This document shows, piece by piece, positions 15,981-24,540 of a stretch of DNA of 38,900 nucleotides. Location: contig NZ_KB903549.1 of NCBI RefSeq assembly GCF_000379805.1, positions 3,200 through 42,099 on the forward strand, written 5' to 3'. Both the position numbers and the translations under genes were made by a program. Positions within the stretch are counted from its first letter, which is position 1. Each line of letters starts with the position of its first letter. Below the pieces are notes generated by a model, which saw only the letters and a program-made list of their open reading frames with translations, did not search any database and was not told the DNA's origin. Origin of the DNA: Lewinella cohaerens DSM 23179. GTDB taxonomy: Bacteria > Bacteroidota > Bacteroidia > Chitinophagales > Saprospiraceae.

Positions 15981-17216
15981 TTACTCTGATGTGATATTCC
16001 TTCTTTTTACCATTCGATTAATCACATACATCAACCCACCAGTTGCAATCATCAATGATATTACCACAACCCCTAAGGTGGGGAAATTATTTATCATCCC
16101 ATCTTCAGATTGAAATACTATCAATCCTGCTATCATGGCCGCCATACCTCCGACTGCCAGTTGCATTGCTGCATCAACAGCCATAAATGCACCGCGGTCT
16201 TCCACCTCAGGAATAACTGTTCCTAAAGCTGAAGAAGAGATACTTCGAGCATTAATACCAAGGAAGAGGAGGGTATGAACGATGATAACTGCCCAAAAGG
16301 GGTTTATTCCCAAGTTCGTAAATACCGCTACCGTCATTATGGTCATGATAGTCCCTGCCCAAAAAATATTTAGTGTTCCATATTTATCTGTCAAACGACC
16401 AATAATGGGAGCAAATATGAAAGTAGCAACCCCTGCAATTCCATAAAGTAATGGAAGGTCGTCAAGATCTACTCCAAGATTGTTAGTGCAAAATGCAGAG
16501 CTAAAGGTCATCAAAATAATATCTCCTGATACCAAAAGCGTGTTGTTTAAAAATACTGTTAAATAATTTCTATTGCTGATTATTTTTACAGAATGATGCA
16601 ACGGGTTGACTTTTGCTGGTATTTGTAGATGTTGATCTACGGGCCTTATTTTCCAAAAAACAAGAAAAACTGCAATGATTCCTATAAACAAAACCAACCC
16701 AAAAGCTAAATGCCAATCCAACTCTGAAGCTAAGTAGAGCGCAAGTGGTAAACCGAAAATTTGAGTCCCTGCCGAAGCCATTTGTAGAAATCCGAAAGCC
16801 CTTCCTCTTTGGGTCGTTTCAAATAAATCAGTTACGATGGCAAAACAAATAGGACCTACGACCCCTCCGAATATACCTGTTATAACCCTAGCAACAACCA
16901 ATACTTGGAATGAAGGTGCATTTGCACAAAACAAAATACCCAGCAAAAAACCTGAGTAAAAAAATAAAAGCAATTTTCTCCGATCAAATTTGTCCGCATA
17001 ACCTGATAATAAAACAGCAGCTATTCCTGCACTAATTGGATATGCAGACGCCAATAAACCAAACTGTTTGGTAGTGATTTCAAGCTTAGGAAGAAGGATT
17101 GCTGACAATGCGGACATAAGCATGAAGTCCAAAACTATAGTCATTAAAACCAATGCAATGATAGCTACTAAAAGAAATTGATAGCGCGTAAATTTAGGCT
17201 TAGTTTCGCCTTTCAT
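15981..17216 (-). CDS. MFS transporter, probable drug or metabolite exporter
   Basis: 411 residues with about 12 hydrophobic segments (first LLVAIIALVLMTIVLDFMLM). The loop 2-3 motif A is present as GYADKFDRRKLLL, a variant of GxxxDRxGRR. The N-half pattern (LASAYPISAGIAAVLLSGYA; RVITGIFGGVVGPICFAI) is that of DHA1/AraJ-type proton antiporters, which pump small molecules out of the cell. The start at 17216 is seven bases after the stop of the regulator at 17224-19038, so the two are surely co-transcribed and probably translationally coupled. The next gene downstream is a second copy of the same regulator type. The substrate cannot be told from the sequence; an exporter governed by a ligand-sensing regulator is the natural reading. 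Confidence 0.88.
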   Translation of the reverse strand: MKGETKPKFTRYQFLLVAIIALVLMTIVLDFMLMSALSAILLPKLEITTKQFGLLASAYPISAGIAAVLLSGYADKFDRRKLLLFFYSGFLLGILFCANAPSFQVLVVARVITGIFGGVVGPICFAIVTDLFETTQRGRAFGFLQMASAGTQIFGLPLALYLASELDWHLAFGLVLFIGIIAVFLVFWKIRPVDQHLQIPAKVNPLHHSVKIISNRNYLTVFLNNTLLVSGDIILMTFSSAFCTNNLGVDLDDLPLLYGIAGVATFIFAPIIGRLTDKYGTLNIFWAGTIMTIMTVAVFTNLGINPFWAVIIVHTLLFLGINARSISSSALGTVIPEVEDRGAFMAVDAAMQLAVGGMAAMIAGLIVFQSEDGMINNFPTLGVVVISLMIATGGLMYVINRMVKRRNITSE

Positions 17217-17223
17217 AGTTATT

Positions 17224-19038
17224 CTATTTTTCCTGAGAATTCACCCATACTCGTGGAGTCATTCCTTCCATTTTCTTAAAAAAAACATTGAATACTGTTT
17301 TGGAATTAAAGCCACTTTCATAGGCTAAACCCAAAAGAGTAAGGTGACTGTTATTTGGGTTTAATGCTTTTTCTTTGAAAGCTATTAATCGGAAGGTATT
17401 AATGTATTCATTAAAATTCGTACCAATTTGTTCATTGATCAGCCATGATAATTTATTAGGGGACAATTCCAGTTTTTCTGCTAAATGCCTTAATGAAATT
17501 GATGGGTCTTTATATATTTCATCTACTTTCATTAGCTCCTCTAGTTTTTCTAAATAGTTTTCTATTTCATTTTTGCTTAACAATGAAGTACTAATGAAAG
17601 GGGTTTGAGCTATGGTTATAGGTTCAAGAATCTGCTTGTTTTTTATAGATGGGGGAAAATTCATTTGGGAATAAATTTCTTTAAACCGAGCATTATCCCG
17701 AAGGTTATCCCAGACCCAATAATTCTTTAAGGTTACCATCGTTACCGAGCGTTCTTCGTAAGCTTTGTCTAACCAGTAAATGGCTTCATTAGGCATATTT
17801 AAAAGAGAAAATAATAATGCTGGATCTGAAGAGTCCATGTATTTCGATTTTTTTATAACCGCTAAGGCCTCTTCCTTCTTGCCCATAAGTATTTTCACCA
17901 CCAATAAATCTAAATTAGCAAGTCCTTGACCACTTGTAAGTCCAAGTGCCCTATTGATGTCAATTAATGCTTCGTTATATTTCCCTAAATACCCCAAGGC
18001 TAAACCTCGAAAACGAATTGCCTCTGCAAAAGTAGCGTCAACTTCCAAGGCTTTATTAAATGCTGCAATTGCCTCTTCAAAACTACGCGCAAAATAATAG
18101 ATCAAGCCCAGTTGCCAATGTGTATGAACATCAAGAGGGTCAGTTTCAGCCACCCTTTTGGATACTTGAACAGCCCGTTCAAAATCCTCCTTGATAAATA
18201 TATAGTAATAGGTAATGAATTCATTTTGGTCAGATAGACCATATTTTATTGCCTTATCGTATTCTATTAGGGCAGCGTCCCAATTCCAATCCGAGAACAG
18301 TTTGATATAAGCAAGCATCATATGTGCCTTTGCATTTTCTGCATCTAATTCGATGGCTTTTTCAGCGGTATTTCTTGCTAAGTCATTCCCTTCTTTACTG
18401 GGTATCATATTGTAGCTCGCCGCGTGAATATATGCTTCTCCCAAAAATGCATGGGCGTCTGCATAGTTCGGGTCAATTTTAATTGCACCTTTGAAGAAGT
18501 TCATTGCTTTTTTAACATCATCAAAGTCTTTCCTTTTTAGATGATAACTCCCTTTCAACCATAAATCATAAGCCTTGATATTTTGAGTTGGGATAGCATT
18601 GGAAAAAGACGGAATTTCGAAATGCCCAAAGTTTTCACGGATTTGGTCTGCAATGAGCAAACTGATTTCATCTTGCAAGGCAAAAATATCCTCCAGCTCC
18701 CGATCAAAATTCTTCGACCAGAAGTGAGTGCCGTCATTAGTACTGATTAACTGCGCTGTAATGCGAACCCTTTTTTTAGCTTTCCTGACGCTCCCCTCCA
18801 AAATAGTACTTACCCCTAACTGATCACCAATGGTTCGAACATCTATATTTTTATTCTTAAATGCAAAAGAGGAGGTGCGGGCAATGACTTTCAAGCCCTT
18901 CACGGTGGTTAGGGCGTTGATTATTTCTTCCGTAATGCCGTCGCTGAAGTATTCGTTCTCAGGGTCGGCACTCATATTAACAAAAGGGAGAACCGCAATG
19001 GACTTATTGGATGATGATATGGGTATATGCTTGCTCAT
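17224..19038 (-). CDS. TolB/FlgO-like + TPR + AraC-type HTH regulator (copy 2)
   Basis: 604 residues, cytoplasmic. Domains as in copy 1: TolB/FlgO-like at about 10-145, TPR units at about 155-420, AraC double HTH at about 515-604 (LRHLAEKLELSPNKLSWLIN ... LGLAYESGFNSKTVFNVFFK). The TPR block is different from copy 1 and more regular (AMNFFKGAIKIDPNYADAHA; AIAAFNKALEVDATFAEAIR; ALIDINRALGLTSGQGLAN), so the two proteins probably sense different partners while sharing input-domain and DNA-binding types. It is followed at seven bases by the MFS gene. The upstream 47 bases are shared with copy 1, so both may answer to the same control. Confidence 0.88.
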   Translation of the reverse strand: MSKHIPISSSNKSIAVLPFVNMSADPENEYFSDGITEEIINALTTVKGLKVIARTSSFAFKNKNIDVRTIGDQLGVSTILEGSVRKAKKRVRITAQLISTNDGTHFWSKNFDRELEDIFALQDEISLLIADQIRENFGHFEIPSFSNAIPTQNIKAYDLWLKGSYHLKRKDFDDVKKAMNFFKGAIKIDPNYADAHAFLGEAYIHAASYNMIPSKEGNDLARNTAEKAIELDAENAKAHMMLAYIKLFSDWNWDAALIEYDKAIKYGLSDQNEFITYYYIFIKEDFERAVQVSKRVAETDPLDVHTHWQLGLIYYFARSFEEAIAAFNKALEVDATFAEAIRFRGLALGYLGKYNEALIDINRALGLTSGQGLANLDLLVVKILMGKKEEALAVIKKSKYMDSSDPALLFSLLNMPNEAIYWLDKAYEERSVTMVTLKNYWVWDNLRDNARFKEIYSQMNFPPSIKNKQILEPITIAQTPFISTSLLSKNEIENYLEKLEELMKVDEIYKDPSISLRHLAEKLELSPNKLSWLINEQIGTNFNEYINTFRLIAFKEKALNPNNSHLTLLGLAYESGFNSKTVFNVFFKKMEGMTPRVWVNSQEK

Positions 19039-19085
19039 TTTCTACTATACTTTATCAGGGCATCTACGAACTGACATTGAATTTT
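18716..19085 (-). repeat. Long direct repeat, copy 2 (5' part and upstream of regulator 2)
   Basis: The partner of 15366-15735. The shared upstream block on the minus strand includes GATAAAGTATAGTAGAAAATG just before and at the start codon. Most differences inside the coding part are single bases, many of them silent, which suggests a recent duplication or gene conversion confined to this part of the gene. Confidence 0.9.
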
Positions 19086-19149
19086 TAATGATTTTATTTA
19101 AAAATATAGTTTTGAACAGCCTCAACACGCAACCAATCTCTATGATTCA

Positions 19150-20601
19150 TCATTGAACTTGTACTTGGCTAACCAACTTGCTCCCTTTCATCTTCATCTC
19201 TACTATGTAGCTTCCTTTCCTAAGAAAGGAAACATCAACATTAATAAGCTGTACTCCAAGATACACTTCTACTCTTTTGCTTCTCAATATCCTGCCATCC
19301 AGGGAAATGATACTCATTGTCGCAGAGCCTGCTATTGGAGAGTCAATATCTAAAGTCAAATAATCGTCTAGTACAGGGTTCGGAAACAATCGAATCTCAT
19401 CTAGATTGTTATTTGTTAGCTCTTGTAAAGAAACTACCTGCTGATTAATATATAGCCTAGTAGATCTAACACCATCTGGCCACCCTGCTATCAACACATC
19501 TTGGTCACTATCTCCATCTACATCTGCAAAGACAACGGAACCTAGTGTAACGCCCTGAAACGGAGTGCCTAGAACTTCGCTGAACTCTCCCGATCCATTA
19601 TTAGAATATAATTTTGCAATTCGTCCAATTTCCGTGTTTCCTGATATTATTACATCTTGGTCACCATCTCCATCTGTATCTGCAAAGGCAACGGAACCTC
19701 CATAAGTATCAAGAAATGGTGTATCATCTACTTCGTCAAAAACCCCAGTCCCATCATTAAGATACAACTTCGTAATAACTTCCAATCCATTCGCACCGGT
19801 TACCAGTAAATCTTGATCATTATCGTTATCAATATCTGCGAAAGCAACTGAACTTTCAATTCCTTCTACGTCCTCGATTGAAGTATTTTCATTCTCACTA
19901 TATCCACCATTTCCATCGTTAATATACAACCTAGAGCTTGAGGAAGATCCGTTAAAGCCCACAATCAATAAGTCTTGATCATTATCACCGTCTACATCTG
20001 CAAATTTCACACAACTAACTGACACTCCTTCAAAAGGAGTGCTTTCGACTTCACTAAAACTACCTAATCCATCATTTTCATAAAGTATAGCGATATCCAT
20101 ACTACCATCGTTTCCTGTTATCAATACATCTTGATCATTATCGTTATCTATATCAGCAAATTCTACTGCGCTAAAACTAACAGCTTGAAACGGAGTATTT
20201 AAGACCTCACTAAAGTTTCCTAGCCCATCATTTTCGTACAAGTTAGAAATTCGACCTGCACTGCTTAATCCCGTAATGAGCACATCTTGATCATTATCAC
20301 CGTCAATATCCGAAAATGATATTGAGCCACTACTAACTCCTTGAAGTGGTGTCTCTGTCAACTCAACAAAATATCCAAAACCATCATTCTTATATAGTTT
20401 TGCAACTTGAGCTGTTCCTGTATTACCCGTAATAAGTAAATCCTCATCGCCATCGTTGTCTATATCTGCAAAGGCAACTGAACTTCTATCAACTCCTTCA
20501 AAAGAAGTAGATATCGAAGACTCTAAAAACGATTGAGCGACAAGTAATGGCCCAGTTGCTATAAGGTATAAAAGTAAATATTGCTTTATCATTTTTATCA
20601 T
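19150..20601 (-). CDS. Secreted FG-GAP/VCBS beta-propeller protein with T9SS sorting domain
   Basis: 483 residues. Signal peptide at about 1-22 (MIKMIKQYLLLYLIATGPLL). Seven repeats of about 52 residues follow (about 33-395), each with a calcium-loop core such as FADIDNDGDEDLLITG, FSDIDGDNDQDVLITG or FADVDGDSDQDVLIAG and an LYxNDGxGxF turn. Seven blades make an integrin-alpha-like propeller. The end (about 403-483) is a type A T9SS sorting domain: EIRLFPNPVLDDYLTLDID, SIISLDGRILRS, LRKGSYIVEMKMKGSKLVSQ. The protein should cross the outer membrane by the type IX system and be attached to the surface or released. The role may be adhesion or ligand binding. The short gap to regulator 2 (111 bases, same strand) does not prove a shared operon. 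Confidence 0.92.
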   Translation of the reverse strand: MIKMIKQYLLLYLIATGPLLVAQSFLESSISTSFEGVDRSSVAFADIDNDGDEDLLITGNTGTAQVAKLYKNDGFGYFVELTETPLQGVSSGSISFSDIDGDNDQDVLITGLSSAGRISNLYENDGLGNFSEVLNTPFQAVSFSAVEFADIDNDNDQDVLITGNDGSMDIAILYENDGLGSFSEVESTPFEGVSVSCVKFADVDGDNDQDLLIVGFNGSSSSSRLYINDGNGGYSENENTSIEDVEGIESSVAFADIDNDNDQDLLVTGANGLEVITKLYLNDGTGVFDEVDDTPFLDTYGGSVAFADTDGDGDQDVIISGNTEIGRIAKLYSNNGSGEFSEVLGTPFQGVTLGSVVFADVDGDSDQDVLIAGWPDGVRSTRLYINQQVVSLQELTNNNLDEIRLFPNPVLDDYLTLDIDSPIAGSATMSIISLDGRILRSKRVEVYLGVQLINVDVSFLRKGSYIVEMKMKGSKLVSQVQVQ

Positions 20602-20711
20602 TGCATAGTCAAGGATATAGTGTACATCTTCTCAAGACACATGGTTTACAATTTTAGATATTTTTCTTCTCATCACCCGCAGGGTTGCCACCAACTCATT
20701 TTTATCCCCCC

Positions 20712-22163
20712 CTAATTCTTCCAATCCTTCTTCTCCTGCTCTATATGGTGTAGCACCACTTTGATCCCGTATTTATTCTTGATATGCCGGGCCAGGCAAT
20801 CCGCTGCGTAAACGGAGCGGTGCTGTCCGCCTGTACAGCCAAAATTCACTTGAAGGTTGGTAAAACTACGATCAATGTAGTCTTCAACGGCGTTGTCTAC
20901 AATGCGATAGACATCTTGCAAATACGTCCCTATTTCACTATGATGCTGCAAAAAATTGATAACAGACTCGTCCCGGCCAGTGAGTTTTTTGTAGGGTTCG
21001 TAGCGGCCAGGATTGTGGATAAACCGACAATCAAAAACAAATCCGCCGCCGTTGCCACTATTGTCTTCCGGCACACCGGTCTTTTTGTAGCTAAAGCTAT
21101 TAACACCTACCGTCAATAAGCTGGAGCTTGCCTTAATTTTATCAAAAGGCTCAAATTTTTTAGAAGCGATCAGTTCTTCCAACGCCCGCCTGAGTTCAGG
21201 GATGGCTACCGGAATTTTATCATTATCAAACAGCCATTTAATATTTCGCAAAGCAAAAGGTATACTTTGCAAAAAGTGTTCTTTCCGCTCGTACATTCCC
21301 CTAAAACCATAGGCTCCCAACACTTGTACACAGCGCATAAATACGTATCCGTAATAATAGGGCACAAAAGCCTCTCGGTCAATAGGGCAAATAGGTTCCA
21401 GTGCATCCAGATAATGCGCTAATAATTCTTCGCGGATATCTTCCGGAATATTGGCTTTCGCCTGATAAAGCAAACTAGCCAAATCGTATTGTAATGCCCC
21501 CCGGCGGCCACCCTGGTAATCAATAAAGATGGGCTCACCATTCTTTATCATGATATTTCGGGTCTGAAAATCCCGAAACATGAAATGATCCGTATTCGTC
21601 TCTAGCAAGAAATCAGCCAAGGTGTGGACGTCATCTTCCATTGCCTGCTCATCGAAGGGAATATAAGCCAGCCGCAGAAAGTAATACTTGAAGTAATTGA
21701 AATCCCACAACATTGATTGTTTATCAAAATTAGTGCGGGGAAAGCATTTCTCGTAATCCAAACCATCGCCGCCTAATACTTGCAAGCGGGCAAGCTGTTC
21801 AACAACTCTTCGATAGATTTTCACCAGGTAATCTGGAAAATAATCCCCTTTTTGCAAGAGGTAACTGTACAAGGTTGTTGCTCCAAGATCTTCCTGCAAG
21901 TAGATATGCTGCGCTAGATTTTCAGCAAAGATTTCCGGTACAGGCAAGCCTTTTTCTCGAAAATGACGGGAAAAACTAATAAAAGCTTCATTTTCCTGAA
22001 GATGCGGGTTATATGCGCCTACGGCCAGTTTGTTCTTACTCTGTAAACGATAGTAAATACGATCCGACCCAGAAGGCGCTAAAGGAAGTACCAGCGTTGG
22101 GATCTCGCCGGCCCATTCTTCAAAAAGAGCACTCAGGCGTTGTTCAATTGCGATGGAAGCCAT
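20712..22163 (-). CDS. Aminoglycoside-phosphotransferase-like sugar kinase fused to RapZ C-terminal domain
   Basis: 483 residues with two domains. Residues about 15-310 are an APH/choline-kinase-type phosphotransferase: a Brenner-type catalytic loop FRDFQTRNIM (Asp198, Asn203; His is replaced by Phe196) and a metal-binding FIDYQGG (Asp215). Residues about 350-483 match the C-terminal domain of RapZ: VNSFSYKKTGVP, FVFDCRFIHNPG, LTGRDESVINFL and the hallmark GCTGGQHRSVY (442-452). In E. coli RapZ this half binds glucosamine-6-phosphate and RNA/RNase E partners, while the N-half is a P-loop ATPase; here an APH kinase replaces that half. APH-like kinases of the AmgK group phosphorylate cell-wall amino sugars, so a link to peptidoglycan sugar sensing is attractive but unproven. 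Confidence 0.88.
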   Translation of the reverse strand: MASIAIEQRLSALFEEWAGEIPTLVLPLAPSGSDRIYYRLQSKNKLAVGAYNPHLQENEAFISFSRHFREKGLPVPEIFAENLAQHIYLQEDLGATTLYSYLLQKGDYFPDYLVKIYRRVVEQLARLQVLGGDGLDYEKCFPRTNFDKQSMLWDFNYFKYYFLRLAYIPFDEQAMEDDVHTLADFLLETNTDHFMFRDFQTRNIMIKNGEPIFIDYQGGRRGALQYDLASLLYQAKANIPEDIREELLAHYLDALEPICPIDREAFVPYYYGYVFMRCVQVLGAYGFRGMYERKEHFLQSIPFALRNIKWLFDNDKIPVAIPELRRALEELIASKKFEPFDKIKASSSLLTVGVNSFSYKKTGVPEDNSGNGGGFVFDCRFIHNPGRYEPYKKLTGRDESVINFLQHHSEIGTYLQDVYRIVDNAVEDYIDRSFTNLQVNFGCTGGQHRSVYAADCLARHIKNKYGIKVVLHHIEQEKKDWKN

Positions 22164-22180
22164 TAATTATAGGGAGTTAT

Positions 22181-22200
22181 GAGGAACAGCACAAAAATAA
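22181..22200 (-). repeat. Dispersed repeat, copy 2 (diverged)
   Basis: GAGGAACAGCACAAAAATAA differs at two of 20 bases from the core TAGGAACAGCACGAAAATAA found at 8315-8338 and 38542-38565. Here it contains the -7 box of the kinase-RapZ promoter on the minus strand. Confidence 0.6.
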
Positions 22201-22219
22201 GTTGAGCCATATTCAGCAA
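22192..22219 (-). promoter_or_regulatory. Promoter of the kinase-RapZ gene
   Basis: On the minus strand TTG (22217-22219) and TATTTTTG (22192-22199) are 17 bases apart, within the Bacteroidetes range. It lies just after the terminator of the sigma-factor operon and about 30 bases before the start codon at 22163. Confidence 0.65.
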
Positions 22220-22222
22220 AGG

Positions 22223-22268
22223 TAAAAAAGAAAAAGCCTTGTTAGCAGTCAAAAACCACTAACAAGGC
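22223..22268 (-). terminator. Rho-independent terminator of the moaD-moaE-GT-sigma operon
   Basis: On the minus strand GCCTTGTTAG (22268-22259) and CTAACAAGGC (22245-22236) form a perfect ten-pair stem with a 13-base loop, followed by TTTTTCTTTTTTA. It lies about 57 bases past the stop of the sigma gene. Confidence 0.92.
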
Positions 22269-22325
22269 CGAAGGAGTAAACTATCCTCAAACAGTTACTC
22301 CAATTGGTAACCTCTCTCTTTTGCT

Positions 22326-22982
22326 CTAAACTGCTGCTGCCCGACGATGCCCGCGGTGCACCTCTAAATAAGCGCTAGCTCCGGGGCGGCTCAATAAATC
22401 CAAAAGTAATTCCTTGGCCCGAAACAGCTGGGCCTTTACAGTACCTAATGGAATATTGAGTTCAGTGGCAATTTCATCATAACTCAACTCTTTAAAATAG
22501 CGCAACTCGATCATTACGCGATACTTATCACTCAATCGCCCTAACACTTGCCTCATCAAACCAATCCTTTGCTCCCGAATAACGGCCTCTTCAGGGTTGA
22601 GTCCTGTCGCATGGAGGGTGCTGGAATAATCTTGCTGGCTTTCTTCATCCATGCGTTCGTCGATGGACAAAACGGTTAGTCTTTTCTTGCGAACATGATC
22701 GATGCAATTATTGACAGCGATCTTGTACAACCAAGTACTAAAGGCATAATTGGGCACATAAGAGCCCATGCGGGTAAAAGCTTTGCCAAAAGCTTCTATT
22801 GTTAAATCATAAGCATCTTCACGGTCGTTGGTCATTCTCAACATTAAGTGAAAAATGCTGGATTCGTGACGCGCCATCAGCTGCGTGTACGATTGCTGGC
22901 ACCCTGCTTTTGCTCGTTCTACGAGTTCAAAGTCATTGAGTGCTTTTTGCGTAAGTCTGGGATTTTTAACTGCTACTTCCAT
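22326..22982 (-). CDS. ECF RNA polymerase sigma factor
   Basis: 218 residues. Sigma2 at about 25-100 (YTQLMARHESSIFHLMLRMT, REDAYDLTIEAFGKAFTRM, FSTWLYKIAVNNCIDHVRK) and sigma4 at about 145-200 (LGRLSDKYRVMIELRYFKEL, SYDEIATELNIPLGTVKAQL). A short basic tail (SAYLEVHRGHRRAAAV) follows sigma4. The start codon lies ten bases inside the end of the glycosyltransferase gene, which implies translational coupling. No anti-sigma gene is adjacent: the next genes are moaDE and a glycosyltransferase upstream and, after a terminator, the kinase-RapZ gene. Its regulation therefore differs from that of the sigma at 5909, and it may be controlled by transcription level alone. Confidence 0.93.
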   Translation of the reverse strand: MEVAVKNPRLTQKALNDFELVERAKAGCQQSYTQLMARHESSIFHLMLRMTNDREDAYDLTIEAFGKAFTRMGSYVPNYAFSTWLYKIAVNNCIDHVRKKRLTVLSIDERMDEESQQDYSSTLHATGLNPEEAVIREQRIGLMRQVLGRLSDKYRVMIELRYFKELSYDEIATELNIPLGTVKAQLFRAKELLLDLLSRPGASAYLEVHRGHRRAAAV

Positions 22983-24091
22983 TGTTGTATTCGGCTACCG
23001 GTTAATAATGTCGGTACGAATAAGAAGTAATACCCAAGGTATAGGAAATCCAGTAAGGGGAGATAGGGCAGCAAGTTATGCTCGCCCAGATGTTTACTGG
23101 CTCCTAGTGATACTCGGAGGACTACTCCCATCCGCACCATGTAATTTAGTGTCAGATAGTACCACACTTCGGGAAGCAGTATTAACAGCAGGAAAGTAGC
23201 CGCGTAAAAGGTAAAATGACTTAAAGCCAAAGCACCTAGTGCGATCTGATCTTGCCAGCGATAATAACTGCCTACACTAAGGTGGCGTCGTTTTTGGATG
23301 TAGTAGCCTCGCCAAGAGGAATGGGGACGAGAATAAACTCTCGCCTCTGGAAAAACATTAATCGTTGTATTCTCAGCTTGCGCAGCCTGGTTTACCAGAA
23401 GATCATCGTCTCCTGATATGAGGTGAGCATGCTTGCTAAAACCATTTGCTTGCCAAAATATGGATCGGTGGTACGCTAAATTACGCCCAACACCCATATA
23501 GGGATGGCCTGCTAATGAAAATGAAAAATATTGTATGGCAGTGTAGAAAGCCTCGAAGCGAATAAAGCGGTTAAGCCATCCTCTTCGTTTTTGGTAGGGA
23601 CCATAACCAAGAACAATTTTCGTGTTCTTTTGAAATGATCGTTGAGTTATCTTCAGCCACTGTTTACTTATAGGTTGACAGTCAGCATCTGATAAGAAAA
23701 GTAAGTCAAAGCTCGATTGTTGTATGCCGTAGCTCAAAGCTGCTTTCTTGCCCGGAGAAGTTTCCTTCTTCATCGAAAGCAGGCGTAAGATCGAATATTT
23801 TTTTTGAAATTCCAAAACAACTTCCTCAGTTTTATCTGAAGAATTATCATTTACCACTAAAATTTCAAATTTAGGATAGTCTTGTTCCAGGAAAAACGGT
23901 AGGTTCTGGCGCAGGTTTTCAGCTTCGTTATGGGCACATATAATAATAGAAACCGGGGGAAGTTCGTCTTGGGGCACTTCTGGAAATACGGGCAATTCAT
24001 ACTTAGCTAATCGTCGGAAGCGAATTCCCCAAAAAAAGAATTGCACCAGTGAGGCTAATGCTAATACGCCAACAATGATATTAATAAGCAT
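22973..24091 (-). CDS. Membrane glycosyltransferase, family 2
   Basis: 372 residues. One N-terminal membrane helix (about 3-22), the GT-A domain (about 45-270) and two or three C-terminal membrane helices (about 283-315, 345-365). The GT2 motifs are present: SIIICAHNEAENL at the start, NDNSSDKT, the metal-binding DADCQP (Asp135, Asp137), the acceptor-site GDDD (227-230) and QKRRH (266-270), which resembles the (Q/R)xxRW motif of processive enzymes. Such proteins move a sugar from a nucleotide donor to a lipid or polysaccharide acceptor at the inner face of the membrane. The product is not clear. The gene follows moaE by four bases and overlaps the sigma gene by ten, which puts it in the middle of a four-gene operon. 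Confidence 0.9.
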   Translation of the reverse strand: MLINIIVGVLALASLVQFFFWGIRFRRLAKYELPVFPEVPQDELPPVSIIICAHNEAENLRQNLPFFLEQDYPKFEILVVNDNSSDKTEEVVLEFQKKYSILRLLSMKKETSPGKKAALSYGIQQSSFDLLFLSDADCQPISKQWLKITQRSFQKNTKIVLGYGPYQKRRGWLNRFIRFEAFYTAIQYFSFSLAGHPYMGVGRNLAYHRSIFWQANGFSKHAHLISGDDDLLVNQAAQAENTTINVFPEARVYSRPHSSWRGYYIQKRRHLSVGSYYRWQDQIALGALALSHFTFYAATFLLLILLPEVWYYLTLNYMVRMGVVLRVSLGASKHLGEHNLLPYLPLLDFLYLGYYFLFVPTLLTGSRIQQWK

Positions 24092-24095
24092 AAAA

Positions 24096-24524
24096 CTAAG
24101 GATGAGCTGCTACCCAAACCTCCCCATCTGCAAAAATCTCCTTTTTCCAGATCGGCACCGTTTGTTTTAAGGTATCAATAGCGTATTGGCAAGCGGCAAA
24201 GGCAGCAGCACGATGTGCAGTTCCCACTGCTATAATAACGGCAATATCTCCAATAGCTAATTGGCCTACTCTATGGTGAATAGCGACACGGCTTTCTGGC
24301 CACCTTTCAGTTATAGTCATCGCGATTTTACGCATTTCACTTATGGCCATTGGTTCGTAAGCTTCAAAATCCAGGCGTAACACTTCTTTGCCCTGTGTAT
24401 GATTACGTACAGTACCAACAAAGAGCACCAAGCCTCCCTTATCAGGAGCTTCTACCCACTGTTGGCAAACATTTGTATCCAGTGGCGTTGTAAGGAGCTG
24501 TATATCAATCGTCATAGTCATCAA
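24096..24524 (-). CDS. moaE: Molybdopterin synthase catalytic subunit
   Basis: 142 residues. It joins with MoaD to turn cyclic pyranopterin monophosphate (precursor Z) into molybdopterin in the cytoplasm. The family signatures are all present: FVGTVRNHTQG (Arg40), FEAYEPMA, HHRVGQLAIGD, the AHRAAAF block (His104, Arg105), Lys120 and the catalytic WKKE (Lys127-Lys128). The start could be Met1, Met2 or Met4. It lies 16 bases after moaD and four bases before the glycosyltransferase. Other molybdenum-cofactor genes (moaA, moaC, mog, moeA) are not in the window. Confidence 0.95.
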   Translation of the reverse strand: MMTMTIDIQLLTTPLDTNVCQQWVEAPDKGGLVLFVGTVRNHTQGKEVLRLDFEAYEPMAISEMRKIAMTITERWPESRVAIHHRVGQLAIGDIAVIIAVGTAHRAAAFAACQYAIDTLKQTVPIWKKEIFADGEVWVAAHP

Positions 24525-24540
24525 ATATTGCGCAAAAGAT

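Noticed and set aside
19150-20601. The repeated 150-base pattern as a CRISPR or satellite array
   Set aside because: The period matches the seven protein repeats of the beta-propeller and the frame is open throughout.
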